16,271 nt of DNA. Source: MGBC113645 sp036308445 (GTDB taxonomy: Bacteria > Bacillota_I > Bacilli_A > Erysipelotrichales > Coprobacillaceae). The notes under the pieces are model-generated. The model ran no database searches, was not told the DNA's origin, and was given only the letters and a program-made list of their open reading frames with translations. A program made the position numbers and the translations under genes. The stretch spans positions 1-16,271 of the forward strand of contig JAXJVS010000149.1 in NCBI GenBank assembly GCA_036308445.1. The letters are read 5' to 3'. Positions 6,504-14,846 of the stretch are shown in pieces (the first letter of the stretch is position 1; the number at the start of each line of letters is the position of its first letter).

Positions 6504-7268
6504 GTCATCAACTAATATATAATTATATCCTAAGTCATCTTCATTAATTGAACTATCTCTATTACAAATAATAGCATCAAAATCATTACTACTAATAAAA
6601 CTACAGAATCCTTTTACAAAAAACTTTGATGAATCTATTAACATATATTTCTTTACTGATAAATTCATTGCTTTTTGTTTAACTGCCATAGTATCCATTT
6701 CTGCTGTATATACTAATTGTCTTTGTAAATCTATTCCTGCACAACTTAAAAATGCAAAATCAAAATTAAACTTATCTAAATCGCTTAGTGTTATTGGTCC
6801 TACTGACATATTATATTCCGGAATATATTTACCTCCAATAACAAACAATTCTGCATTATTATCATTAAATTCATTTGCGATTAATGTACTATGAGTAACT
6901 ATTTTTATCTTTTTTCCCTTTATATACTTCAACATAGGAACAATACTTGTTCCTCCATCTAAAAATATACAATCTCCATCTCGTACAAAAGAAGCTGCTC
7001 TTTTACAAACCATTTCTTTTTCTTTAGTATATACATTAGATCTTTCACTCATCTTCTTTTCATCTTTGTTAGATAATATTTCATTTTGTTTAATGCTTTT
7101 AGCGCCACCATGTACTCTAATTAATAATCCTTGTTTTTCTAACTCTTCACAATCTCTTCTTATTGTTGTTTCAGTTACTTCTAATTTATTAGATAATTCT
7201 TTGGTAGAGATAAATTCTTTTTCGTTAGTCATTTGTACTATTTTAGAATATCTTTCACTCGCTAGCAT
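6492..7268 (-). CDS. DeoR-family transcriptional regulator
   Basis: A 258-residue regulator. The N-terminal helix-turn-helix (about 5-57) contains ISTKELSNKLEVTETTIRRDCEELE in the DeoR arrangement, ending in RVHGGA. The C-terminal sensor domain (about 75-230) resembles DeoRC: FLDGGTS (102-108), IVTHS (123-127) and VIGGKY (143-148), which in this family form a phosphosugar-binding pocket. The start is supported by AAGGA about 10 nt upstream. It follows deoC (120-nt gap) but has its own promoter after the deoC terminator. The likely job, by position, is repression of deoC or a related sugar pathway, relieved by a phosphorylated sugar such as deoxyribose 5-phosphate; this is inference. Repeated TTGTT motifs upstream of deoC are candidate binding sites. 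Confidence 0.88.
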   Translation of the reverse strand: MLASERYSKIVQMTNEKEFISTKELSNKLEVTETTIRRDCEELEKQGLLIRVHGGAKSIKQNEILSNKDEKKMSERSNVYTKEKEMVCKRAASFVRDGDCIFLDGGTSIVPMLKYIKGKKIKIVTHSTLIANEFNDNNAELFVIGGKYIPEYNMSVGPITLSDLDKFNFDFAFLSCAGIDLQRQLVYTAEMDTMAVKQKAMNLSVKKYMLIDSSKFFVKGFCSFISSNDFDAIICNRDSSINEDDLGYNYILVDDDTE

Positions 7269-7297
7269 ATACTCACATCCTTATTTCTATCTATTTT

Positions 7298-7326
7298 ATT
7301 ATATATTTTTGATTATTTAAAAGCAA
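7298..7326 (-). promoter_or_regulatory. Promoter of DeoR-family regulator
   Basis: TTGCTT (7321-7326), 17-nt spacer, TATAAT (7298-7303) on the minus strand, just after the deoC terminator. Confidence 0.7.
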
Positions 7327-7330
7327 CGAG

Positions 7331-7359
7331 AAAAAGACTCCATATTATCATGTGGAGTC
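7331..7359 (-). terminator. Terminator of deoC
   Basis: On the minus strand GACTCCA and TGGAGTC form a 7-bp stem around a 10-nt loop, followed by five T. It begins about 30 nt after the deoC stop. Confidence 0.8.
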
Positions 7360-7388
7360 GATTTATAATTAATTATCATAACAAGTTA

Positions 7389-8102
7389 CTACTTATCTAA
7401 ACCTAATACCACAGATACTGATTTATATCCAACACCCATTCTATCAATTCCCATATCAATTAACTGTAAAAAGTGTTCTCTTGTTCTAATACATCCACTA
7501 CCTTTAATTTGACATTTATCTCCTACTTCTTCCATCATAACTTTAATTATTTCAGGTGTTGCCCCATGAGCCTCATATCCTGTTAAGAATCCTGTACTTG
7601 TTTTTACAAAGTCAGCACCAGCTTCAATACAACATTGACATGTTTTTCTTACTTGTTCTTCATTTAATGCATCAGTTTCAAAAATAACTTTAATTTCTCT
7701 ACCATACTTATGAGCTGCTTCAACACAAGTTTTTAAATCAGCAGTAACTTCATCATATTTACCACTTCTAATCATACCGAAATTCGCAACAATATCTACT
7801 TCTTTTACTGAATCATATTTAGCTACAATTTCGATTTGTTTTACTTTTGATTCAGTAGAGCTTGTTCCAAATGGGAAATCACATACTGGACATAACATAG
7901 TATCTGATCCTTTTACATAAGGTTCACATAAGTCCATATATCCAGGATTAATACAAATAGTAGCACAACCTAATTTAACTCCATCTTTAGTTAAATCAAT
8001 TATTTCTTTTTCAGTAAATTCTGGTTTTAATACAGAATAGTCAATATAAGATGCTAATTCTTTAAGAGTCATTTCACTAGCTTTTTTAGTTAATGTTTTC
8101 AT
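7389..8102 (-). CDS. deoC: Deoxyribose-phosphate aldolase
   Basis: A 237-residue class I aldolase that splits 2-deoxy-D-ribose 5-phosphate into glyceraldehyde 3-phosphate and acetaldehyde in deoxynucleoside breakdown. Key residues line up with the family: D103 in KEVDIVANFG, Schiff-base K167 in FVKTSTGF and the second lysine K200 in IKGSGCIRT. The stop is followed by a terminator. The start is uncertain: the ATG at 8102 has no Shine-Dalgarno, nor does the ATG ten codons later (MTLKELASYIDYS), where homology to DeoC seems to begin. The only good ribosome binding site upstream belongs to an eight-codon frame at 8121-8147. The nearest companion is the DeoR-type regulator downstream; no nucleoside phosphorylase or phosphopentomutase is in the window. 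Confidence 0.9.
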   Translation of the reverse strand: MKTLTKKASEMTLKELASYIDYSVLKPEFTEKEIIDLTKDGVKLGCATICINPGYMDLCEPYVKGSDTMLCPVCDFPFGTSSTESKVKQIEIVAKYDSVKEVDIVANFGMIRSGKYDEVTADLKTCVEAAHKYGREIKVIFETDALNEEQVRKTCQCCIEAGADFVKTSTGFLTGYEAHGATPEIIKVMMEEVGDKCQIKGSGCIRTREHFLQLIDMGIDRMGVGYKSVSVVLGLDK

Positions 8103-8120
8103 ATTGTATTACGATAACGT

Positions 8121-8147
8121 TTATACTTGTTTTAATTTGTTCGTCAT
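8121..8147 (-). CDS. Candidate eight-codon leader ORF before deoC
   Basis: ATG at 8147 follows AAGGAGGAAAG, the best ribosome binding site in this region. It reads MTNKLKQV then TAA. The deoC ATG lies 18 nt after that stop and is in the same frame, with a second TAA between. The predicted transcript starts only about 10-15 nt before this site, so ribosomes would load here first. It may serve reinitiation at deoC, or be the eroded original start of deoC. No homology can be judged at this length. Confidence 0.45.
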   Translation of the reverse strand: MTNKLKQV

Positions 8148-8164
8148 CTTTCCTCCTTGGTTAT

Positions 8165-8193
8165 AATATATCACCAAAACATACATATGTAAA
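8165..8193 (-). promoter_or_regulatory. deoC promoter
   Basis: TTTACA (8188-8193), 17-nt spacer ending in TGa, and TATATT (8165-8170), i.e. an extended -10, on the minus strand. The palindrome ACATATGT (8183-8190) overlaps the -35 end and could be an operator. Confidence 0.7.
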
Positions 8194-8202
8194 CAAGTAT
8201 TA

Positions 8203-8243
8203 TTGTTATTTTGTTCTTTTTGTTTCGTATTTGTTTGTTTTGG
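8203..8243. promoter_or_regulatory. TTGTT repeat cluster, candidate DeoR-type operators
   Basis: Written on the plus strand, TTGTT occurs at about 8203, 8211, 8220, 8231 and 8235, the first four spaced 8-11 nt. It lies directly upstream of the deoC -35. Repeats of TGTTT/AACAAA type are known binding sites of several DeoR-family repressors (for example LacR and GlpR), and a DeoR-family gene follows deoC. Whether this is an operator or only biased sequence is open. Confidence 0.35.
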
Positions 8244-8251
8244 TTTATTCC

Positions 8252-8278
8252 AAAGAAAAAGAGGAAATCATTCCTCTT
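8252..8278 (-). terminator. Terminator of the ATP synthase operon
   Basis: On the minus strand AAGAGGAA and TTCCTCTT form a perfect 8-bp stem with loop TGAT, followed by TTTCTTT. The atpC stop codon (8277-8279) lies at the base of the stem. Confidence 0.88.
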
Positions 8279-8672
8279 ACATTCCTTTGACGTTAATTCT
8301 TATTAATGCTTTCTTTAAAGCTATTTCTGCTCTTTGAATGTCTATATCTGTCTTTTTAGCTAATCTTTCTTCTGCTCTTTTTTTAGCAGCTTCAGCTCTA
8401 GCTAAATCTATTTCTTCAGGTGATTCAATAGCATTAACAATTAGTGTTGTTTCATCTTCTCCTACATAGACAAAACCACCAGCGATAGAATAATATTTTC
8501 TTTGTCCATTTTCAACATAATTCATCTCTGATATTTCTAATTCACTTGCAAGTGGTAAGTGAGAAGCAAGAATCCCCATTTGTCCAGCTGTTGTTCTAAT
8601 ATTAAGTATTTCAATATCAGCTTCTTTGTAGATTCCTTTAGGAGTAACAATCTTTAATTTAAATGTTTTCAT
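8277..8672 (-). CDS. atpC: F1Fo ATP synthase epsilon subunit
   Basis: A 131-residue epsilon subunit of the F1 stalk. The N-terminal beta-sandwich has the usual TPKGIYKEADIE (10-21) and GILASHLPLA (33-42), followed by GGFVYV; the C-terminal part (about 85-131) is the two-helix domain with ERLAKK and the A-rich helix. It is the last gene of the operon and overlaps atpD by 14 nt. The Shine-Dalgarno is weak, so translation is probably coupled to atpD. Epsilon links gamma to the c ring and can inhibit ATP hydrolysis. Confidence 0.95.
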   Translation of the reverse strand: MKTFKLKIVTPKGIYKEADIEILNIRTTAGQMGILASHLPLASELEISEMNYVENGQRKYYSIAGGFVYVGEDETTLIVNAIESPEEIDLARAEAAKKRAEERLAKKTDIDIQRAEIALKKALIRINVKGM

Positions 8673-10068
8673 TTTCTAAAGCTTTAGCTTTTTCTACTGC
8701 TTCTTCAATAGAACCTACATTATGGAAAGCTTGTTCAGGTAAATGATCCCATTTACCTTCTAATATTTCTTTGAAACCTTTAATAGTATCTTCAACACGG
8801 ACATATTTACCATCCATTCCTGTAAACTGACTAGCTACAGTAAATGGTTGTGATAAGTAGTTACGAACACGTCTTGCACGAGCAACTGTAACTTTATCTT
8901 CTTCACTTAATTCATCCATACCTAAGATAGCAATAATATCTTGAAGTTCCTGGAATCTTTGTAAAATCTGTTGTACACCATGTGCCACTTCATAATGTTC
9001 TTTACCTACAACTAATGGATCTAATGCTCTTGATGAAGAGTTTAATGGATCTACTGCAGGATAGATACCTAATGCTGCAATAGAACGATCTAATACTACT
9101 TTTGCATCAAGGTGAGCAAATGTAGTTGCTGGTGCAGGGTCAGTTAAGTCATCGGCTGGTACATATACAGCTTGTACTGAAGTAATTGATCCTTTCTTTG
9201 TAGAAGTAATACGTTCTTGTAATTGTCCCATCTCAGTTGCTAATGTAGGCTGATATCCTGCTTGTGAAGGAACACGTCCTAATAAAGCAGATACTTCTGA
9301 TCCAGCTTGAGTAAAACGGAAGATATTATCAATGAATAATAATACATCTTGATTTTGTTCATCACGGAAATATTCAGCCATAGTTAATCCTGATAATGCA
9401 ACTCTTAAACGAGATCCTGGTGGTTCATTCATTTGTCCAAATACTAATGTTGTTTTATTTAAAACACCACTTTCTTTCATTTCATAATATAAATCGTTAC
9501 CTTCTCTTGAACGTTCACCAACTCCAGCGAATACTGATAATCCACCATGTTCAGTAGCAATATTATTAATTAACTCTTGAATTAATACTGTTTTACCAAC
9601 TCCAGCTCCACCAAACAATCCAATCTTACCACCCTTTACATAAGGACAGATTAAATCAATAACTTTAATCCCTGTTTCTAAGATTTCAGTTTCAGTTCTT
9701 TGTTGAGCATATGTTGGTGCACTTCTATGAATAGGCATTCTCTTAACTTCATTACCTAATTCTTCTTTTTCATCAATAGGTTTTCCTAAAACATTAAACA
9801 TACGTCCTAATGTTTCATTACCTACTGGAACTGCAATAGGAGCTCCTGTATCAATAGCTTCTAACCCTCTAACTAAACCATCAGTAGGTCCCATCGCAAT
9901 ACAACGTACAACATCATCACCAATATGTTGAGCTACTTCTACTGTTAATGATTCACCATTATTATCAATAGTAATTGCATTATTTAATGCAGGTAAATGA
10001 TCTGCATCAAAAGCAATATCAACTACTGGTCCAACTGCACGTACAATTTTACCTTTGTTTTCTAACAT
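8659..10068 (-). CDS. atpD: F1Fo ATP synthase beta subunit (catalytic)
   Basis: A 469-residue catalytic subunit of F1 with every hallmark: P-loop GGAGVGKT (153-160, K159), catalytic glutamate E185 in AGVGERSREGN, Walker B LLFIDNI (D247), ALLGRVPSQAGYQPTL (261-276) and DELSEED (385-391). It starts 6 nt after AGGAGGTG, 12 nt downstream of atpG. Nothing is missing. Together with alpha it forms the hexamer that makes or hydrolyses ATP. Confidence 0.98.
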   Translation of the reverse strand: MLENKGKIVRAVGPVVDIAFDADHLPALNNAITIDNNGESLTVEVAQHIGDDVVRCIAMGPTDGLVRGLEAIDTGAPIAVPVGNETLGRMFNVLGKPIDEKEELGNEVKRMPIHRSAPTYAQQRTETEILETGIKVIDLICPYVKGGKIGLFGGAGVGKTVLIQELINNIATEHGGLSVFAGVGERSREGNDLYYEMKESGVLNKTTLVFGQMNEPPGSRLRVALSGLTMAEYFRDEQNQDVLLFIDNIFRFTQAGSEVSALLGRVPSQAGYQPTLATEMGQLQERITSTKKGSITSVQAVYVPADDLTDPAPATTFAHLDAKVVLDRSIAALGIYPAVDPLNSSSRALDPLVVGKEHYEVAHGVQQILQRFQELQDIIAILGMDELSEEDKVTVARARRVRNYLSQPFTVASQFTGMDGKYVRVEDTIKGFKEILEGKWDHLPEQAFHNVGSIEEAVEKAKALENENI

Positions 10069-10080
10069 TTAGGCACCTCC

Positions 10081-10932
10081 TTATAGACTATTTGCGCCAG
10101 CAACAATTTCACTAATTTCATTAGTGATAGCAGTTTGTCTAGCCTGGTTATATTTCAATAATAAGTTTTCTATTAATTCTTCTGCATTATCAGTTGCATT
10201 TTCCATAGATGTTCTTCTTGAAGCATTTTCACTTGTTACTGATTCAACAAGGTATCCATAAATAACTGATTGTAAATACATTGGAATTAAACTATTTAAA
10301 ACTGCATTTTCATTCGGTTCAAAAATTGTATACTTATTTGTAATTTCGATATCTTTGAATTCATTAACATCTATAGGTAATAGTGTAACTACTCTTGGAG
10401 TAAATGTTAAGTTATTAACAAATTCAGTATAAACAATTTTAATGCTTTTTACTTCTTTGTTTTTGTACTTATTTGTAAGTTCTGTTACTAATTTAATAAC
10501 ATCTTTAAATTCTAATGTAGAATTTAAATCTAAATAAGTATCATTAAATTTAATATCACGATGACCAAAATAACCGGCACCTTTAGTTCCAATAGCATAA
10601 ATATAATCGTGATTCTGTATTAAACCACTAACAGTTTTGAATACATTTGCATTATATCCACCACATAAACCTAAACTAGATGTAATAACAATATAAACAT
10701 CTTGTCCATCTTTATTTTCTTTTAAATAAGCATTTTCAATTTTACCTTCATTACTTTTTAAAATAGAAGCAACTGTTTCTTGAACCTTACTATAATAAGG
10801 TTTTAATTCATCTAATTGATTTCTTGTTTTTCTCAATTTAGATGTTGCAACAAGTTGCATAGCTTTCGTAATTTTTTTTGTCGATTCGACTGATTTCATA
10901 CGTCTTTTAATAGACTGCATATTACTTGCCAT
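10081..10932 (-). CDS. atpG: F1Fo ATP synthase gamma subunit
   Basis: A 283-residue central-shaft subunit. The N-terminal helix reads MQSIKRRMKSVESTKKIT and continues AMQLVATSKLRK; the C-terminal helix ends RQTAITNEISEIVAGANSL, both typical of gamma and forming the coiled coil inside the alpha/beta hexamer. The Rossmann-like middle has SLGLCGGYNANV (86-97). It starts 6 nt after the atpA stop with GAAGGA upstream. Confidence 0.97.
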   Translation of the reverse strand: MASNMQSIKRRMKSVESTKKITKAMQLVATSKLRKTRNQLDELKPYYSKVQETVASILKSNEGKIENAYLKENKDGQDVYIVITSSLGLCGGYNANVFKTVSGLIQNHDYIYAIGTKGAGYFGHRDIKFNDTYLDLNSTLEFKDVIKLVTELTNKYKNKEVKSIKIVYTEFVNNLTFTPRVVTLLPIDVNEFKDIEITNKYTIFEPNENAVLNSLIPMYLQSVIYGYLVESVTSENASRRTSMENATDNAEELIENLLLKYNQARQTAITNEISEIVAGANSL

Positions 10933-10938
10933 AACGTA

Positions 10939-12462
10939 TTATCCTTCTGCATTCACTTTTAAGAATTGTTCAACGAAAGCTTTCATAACTTCTTTTAATT
11001 TCTTATCTAAATCATTGTTGATAACCTTTTGAGTTTTAATTTCTTCAATGATTTCAGGATAATTAATAGAGATATGTTCATATAATTCATTAACAAAGTC
11101 ATTAACTTTATCAACATTAACTTTTCTAGTCATACCATGTTTTAAAGCAAATAATGAAATAACTTGCTGCTCAACTGTTCTAGGAGAATATTGAGCTTGT
11201 TTTAAAACTTCTCTTACTTTTTGACCATGATCTAATGTTGCTTTAGTAGCAGCATCCAAATCACTACCAAATTGAGCAAATGCTTGCATTTCTGCAAACT
11301 GAGCTAATTCAAGTTTTAAAGAACCTGATACTTGTTTCATTGCTTTTACTTGAGCTGATGAACCAACACGGCTTACAGATAATCCAGTATCAATTGCTGG
11401 TCTAAATCCTGAGTTGAATAAATCTTGTTGTAAGAAGATTTGTCCATCTGTAATTGAAATAACATTTGTTGGGATATATGCTGAGATATCTCCTGCTTGT
11501 GTTTCAATGATAGGAAGAGCTGTAATAGAACCTCCACCATGAGCTTCATTTAAACGACAAGCTCTTTCTAATAATCTAGAATGTAAGTAGAATACATCCC
11601 CAGGATAAGCTTCACGTCCTGGTGGTCTTTTTAATAATAAAGATACAGTACGATAAGCTACCGCATGTTTAGATAAATCATCATAAACAATTAAGACATC
11701 TTTACCTTGTTCTAACCATTCTTCAGCCATTGCACATCCTGCATAAGGAGCAATATATTGAACAGGTGCTAATTCAGATGCACTAGCACTAACTACTGTT
11801 GTATATTCCATAGCTCCCCCTTGTTTTAATTTTTCAACAATTTGAGCTACAGTTGAGTTCTTTTGTCCAATTGCTACATATACACAGTTCATGTTTTGAC
11901 CTTTTTGATTTAAAATAGTATCAATAGCGATAGCAGTTTTACCTGTTTGTCTATCTCCAATGATTAACTCACGTTGACCTCTACCAATAGGAATAATAGC
12001 ATCAATAGAAGTAATACCAGTCTGAACTGGCTGATCTACTGACTTTCTAGTCATTACCCCACTAGCAACTCTTTCAATAGGTCTTGTCTTATTTGTATTA
12101 ATAGCTCCTTGCCCATCAATAGGTTGTCCTAAAGGATTAACAACTCTTCCTAATAATTCATCACCTACAGGGACCTCAATAATTCTTCCAGTACGTTTAA
12201 CTTCGTCACCTTCTTTGATAGTTCCCTCTGAGCCAAGAAGTACTGCTCCTACTGAATCTTCTTCAAGATTCATAACCATTCCATATACATCATTAGGAAA
12301 TAATAATAATTCACCTAACATTGCATTATCTAATCCATGAACTAAAGATACACCATCACCAACAGTCATAACTGTACCTACATCTTTAGATTCAATTTTA
12401 TCATTATAGTGTTTAATTTGTTCTTTAATTAAAGCACTTATTTCATCTGGTCTTAGACTCAC
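10939..12462 (-). CDS. atpA: F1Fo ATP synthase alpha subunit
   Basis: A 507-residue non-catalytic nucleotide-binding subunit, P-loop GDRQTGKT (169-176 from this start), with SRVGSSAQVKAM near the arginine-finger region. Start choice: the frame can open at a GTG at 12471 or a GTG at 12462. The second gives SLRPDEISALIK after the initiator Met, the usual AtpA N-terminus, and has AGGTGA 5 nt upstream. The first GTG is part of that same AGGTGA and has only a poor site of its own. A GTG start on a major operon gene is mildly unusual. It lies 9 nt after the atpH stop. Confidence 0.97.
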   Translation of the reverse strand: MSLRPDEISALIKEQIKHYNDKIESKDVGTVMTVGDGVSLVHGLDNAMLGELLLFPNDVYGMVMNLEEDSVGAVLLGSEGTIKEGDEVKRTGRIIEVPVGDELLGRVVNPLGQPIDGQGAINTNKTRPIERVASGVMTRKSVDQPVQTGITSIDAIIPIGRGQRELIIGDRQTGKTAIAIDTILNQKGQNMNCVYVAIGQKNSTVAQIVEKLKQGGAMEYTTVVSASASELAPVQYIAPYAGCAMAEEWLEQGKDVLIVYDDLSKHAVAYRTVSLLLKRPPGREAYPGDVFYLHSRLLERACRLNEAHGGGSITALPIIETQAGDISAYIPTNVISITDGQIFLQQDLFNSGFRPAIDTGLSVSRVGSSAQVKAMKQVSGSLKLELAQFAEMQAFAQFGSDLDAATKATLDHGQKVREVLKQAQYSPRTVEQQVISLFALKHGMTRKVNVDKVNDFVNELYEHISINYPEIIEEIKTQKVINNDLDKKLKEVMKAFVEQFLKVNAEG

Positions 12463-12471
12463 TAACTTCAC

Positions 12472-13005
12472 CTACTTTCTTAAAAGTTCATTTCTAAGTG
12501 ATTCTAACTTATGAGATAAACTATCATCATATACATGATTATCTATCTCTACTTTAATACCACCAATTAAAGACTCATCAATAATAAGTTTTAATTGAAC
12601 TTTCTTATTTTCTTTTAAACCAATCGCATTTTCAATTTTCTTTATCTCTTTTTCATCTAGCGTATATGCACTATAAACTTTACCCACTTTAATTCCAAAG
12701 TAGTCATTACATAAAGATTGAAAATGTTTGCAGATATCTAAAATATATCTCATTCTTCTTTTACTAACTAATAATTTTAAGAAATTTAATACATATGTAG
12801 AAATCTGACCATTAAAACTCTTATCAAGAAGATTAATTTTAATATCATCCTCAATCGCAACATGAGAAAAGAATTGAACAAATGAAGAATCTGTACTAAA
12901 TACTTCCTGAACCTTCTGCATATCTTGAGAATATGCTTCAATAGCTCTTTCTTCTTTAGCTAATTCAAATAAAGATTCTGCATATCTTGAAGAAATAATA
13001 TCCAT
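12472..13005 (-). CDS. atpH: F1Fo ATP synthase delta subunit
   Basis: A 177-residue subunit that ties F1 to the peripheral stalk. The N-terminus (SSRYAESLFELAKE) and C-terminal segment (KLIIDESLIGGIKVEIDNHVYD, about 138-159) are the typical delta signatures. The ATG overlaps the atpF stop (TAATG), with AAGGTGA 9 nt upstream. Confidence 0.95.
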   Translation of the reverse strand: MDIISSRYAESLFELAKEERAIEAYSQDMQKVQEVFSTDSSFVQFFSHVAIEDDIKINLLDKSFNGQISTYVLNFLKLLVSKRRMRYILDICKHFQSLCNDYFGIKVGKVYSAYTLDEKEIKKIENAIGLKENKKVQLKLIIDESLIGGIKVEIDNHVYDDSLSHKLESLRNELLRK

Positions 13006-13508
13006 TAGTTAGTCACCTTACTTACAAAGTCTTCAACCATTTTTTTATTTTCTTCACTGTTCATTTCTTTATTCATAACTTTAGTTGCAACTTCCATTGC
13101 AATAGTTACCATTTCTTCTTTCATTTCTTCTTTTGCTTGAGCTTTTTCTGCTTCAATTTCACGACGTGCTTGTTCTACTTTTAAAGATACTTCTTTCTTT
13201 GCATCATCAATAATCTTATCTCTTGTAGAAAGCGCGTCTTGTTTTGCTTTTTCCACAATATCACGATACTCTTTCGCAGATTCACGTGCTTTTGTTTCAC
13301 TATCTAACATAAATTCCTTTGCTTTCGCATTCATTTCTTTTGCTTCATTCATTTGAGATTCAATAAAATCTGCTCTTTTTGCAAAATATTCCTGAACTGT
13401 AGTCCATAAGAATTTCTTAAATATCAAAAACATAACTCCTGTAGATAATAACTGCACGATTAAAGTCGTCATATTAGGGAATAACTTAGATGCCACATCA
13501 ATGTTCAT
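13005..13508 (-). CDS. atpF: F1Fo ATP synthase b subunit
   Basis: A 167-residue peripheral-stalk subunit. One N-terminal membrane helix (about 12-30) is followed by FLWTTVQEYFAKRADFIE and a long charged coiled coil rich in Glu, Lys and Ala up to the end. AAGGAGGA lies 8 nt before the start. It overlaps atpH by 1 nt. Confidence 0.96.
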   Translation of the reverse strand: MNIDVASKLFPNMTTLIVQLLSTGVMFLIFKKFLWTTVQEYFAKRADFIESQMNEAKEMNAKAKEFMLDSETKARESAKEYRDIVEKAKQDALSTRDKIIDDAKKEVSLKVEQARREIEAEKAQAKEEMKEEMVTIAMEVATKVMNKEMNSEENKKMVEDFVSKVTN

Positions 13509-13528
13509 CTTTTATTCCTCCTTAAATA

Positions 13529-13756
13529 TTAATATACGAATAATAGAATGAATGCAATTAATAAACCATAAATTGCAACTGTTTCAGATAAAGCAATTCC
13601 TAAGATCATCATTGTACGAATTTTACCTTCTGCTTCTGGGTTTCTACCTACAGCTTCTACTGCTTTACTAGCTGCAATCCCTTCACCGATACCTGTACCT
13701 AAACCTGCACATACTGCAATACCTGCTGCAATAGCGATTAATCCATAATCTGTCAT
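13529..13756 (-). CDS. atpE: F1Fo ATP synthase c subunit
   Basis: A 75-residue two-helix rotor-ring subunit. The polar loop is GRNPEAEGKI (37-46). The conserved ion-binding carboxylate is E58 in GIALSETVAIYG. Helix 1 contains GIGEGIAASKAVEAV (22-36) with a glutamate, E25, exactly 33 residues before E58, the same spacing as Q32/E65 in the Na+-binding c ring of Ilyobacter; Thr59 and Tyr63 match S66 and Y70 there, while T67 is replaced by Val60. This resembles the two-carboxylate c subunit of Fusobacterium nucleatum, so Na+ coupling is possible but not proven. AGGAGGA precedes the start. Confidence 0.97.
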   Translation of the reverse strand: MTDYGLIAIAAGIAVCAGLGTGIGEGIAASKAVEAVGRNPEAEGKIRTMMILGIALSETVAIYGLLIAFILLFVY

Positions 13757-13801
13757 TTTTTATTCCTCCTAATTTATTTTCCTTTTTATATCTTTAACTA
13801 G

Positions 13802-14485
13802 TTACTCTGCTTCAACCGCAATTAAAATACTAGATAAAGTGACAAAAACTAAAGTTTGAATACACCCTGAGAACACATCAAAATAAGCATGTAAAACAGG
13901 GGCGATAACTGGGCCTAAAAAGTTAAATGGTATAATAAAACTAGATATCCATCCTGTAAGTGAATAAACAAGACCCATTAAAATAGTACCACTCATAATA
14001 TTACCAAATAAACGCATTGACAATGAAATTAATGGTGATAAAACTCCTGGAATGTTAGTTGGTGGCCAAACAATATCTTTGATATAAGTAAATCCACCTT
14101 TCTTTTTTAAGGCATTCCATTGAATTAAACCGAATGTTATTAATGTAATAGCTAAAGTGATTGAATAATTGGATGTTGGTCCATCAAAACCAATCAAACC
14201 ACTTAGGTTAGCACAAATCAAGTATAAGAACATCATCGCAAAATATGGATAATAATTCTTTTCAAACTGCTGTGGCATGATAGATTTCATATAATTATAA
14301 ATCATCTGAACTCCAGTTTCTGCTACTAGCACTATACCTTTAGGTCTTTCTAAAGGATTAGCCTTTTTAATCTTTGTACCTGCATATATAAATAATATGC
14401 ATAATGCAGCCATAATAATTAATGAGAAAACTAATTCTGGCTGTAAAGTAATAGTAATTGTTCCAATCACTGGTGCACTAATCAT
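13802..14485 (-). CDS. atpB: F1Fo ATP synthase a subunit
   Basis: A 227-residue membrane stator subunit forming the ion half-channels. The essential arginine is R158 in LISLSMRLFGNIMSG; about five or six membrane helices are evident. The ATG at 14485 is chosen: GGAGGTGA lies 5 nt upstream, and the GTG at 14494 is part of that site. The start overlaps the end of the atpI-like gene by 8 nt (ATGATTAG), so the two are coupled. Confidence 0.96.
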   Translation of the reverse strand: MISAPVIGTITITLQPELVFSLIIMAALCILFIYAGTKIKKANPLERPKGIVLVAETGVQMIYNYMKSIMPQQFEKNYYPYFAMMFLYLICANLSGLIGFDGPTSNYSITLAITLITFGLIQWNALKKKGGFTYIKDIVWPPTNIPGVLSPLISLSMRLFGNIMSGTILMGLVYSLTGWISSFIIPFNFLGPVIAPVLHAYFDVFSGCIQTLVFVTLSSILIAVEAE

Positions 14486-14846
14486 TAATGTCACCTCCTT
14501 TATTTCTATACCCTTCTACATAAATTGAAATCTTTGTGATCATATAACCTGCAAAAACTCCTATTAAATTAACTAATTCTAGTTTTACAGCGATAAAAAA
14601 GCCCAAAGCATATACTAACAATTTCGCAAAAAACATAATCACTACTAATGGTATAGACATAGAAAAAGTTAATATACCTTCACTCATTTTTATAATCATA
14701 TAAAACACAACAAGATTTAATAAATATCCTATAATAAAGCCAAATAAATATGAAATATCTTTTAAACAAATAGCTATAATAGATAATAATAAACAACCTA
14801 TAAGAAATATTTGAAAAGATTGTTTAACTACATTTTTTTCATTCAT
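14478..14846 (-). CDS. atpI: ATP synthase I-like membrane protein (AtpI)
   Basis: A 122-residue protein with about four hydrophobic helices and short charged ends, just before atpB, where the AtpI (ATP synthase I) protein is found; it is thought to help c-ring assembly. Sequence conservation in this family is low, so position weighs heavily. The ATG at 14846 (MNEKNVVKQ) has AGGAG 9 nt upstream, whereas the TTG at 14855 lies too close to that site. It overlaps the gene before it by 8 nt and atpB by 8 nt. Confidence 0.8.
   Translation of the reverse strand: MNEKNVVKQSFQIFLIGCLLLSIIAICLKDISYLFGFIIGYLLNLVVFYMIIKMSEGILTFSMSIPLVVIMFFAKLLVYALGFFIAVKLELVNLIGVFAGYMITKISIYVEGYRNKGGDIND

Noticed and set aside
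7066..7320. 84-codon open frame on the plus strand
   Set aside because: It is antisense to the helix-turn-helix part of the DeoR-family gene and to its promoter; hydrophobic content comes from AT-rich antisense sequence.
8103..8120. Cre-like or LacI-type operator around AAACGTTATCG between the deoC leader ORF and deoC
   Set aside because: Only about half of the positions are symmetric and the cre consensus is poorly met.
8093..8290. 65-codon hydrophobic plus-strand frame
   Set aside because: It spans the deoC promoter, the repeat cluster and the atp terminator on the other strand; no clear ribosome binding site.
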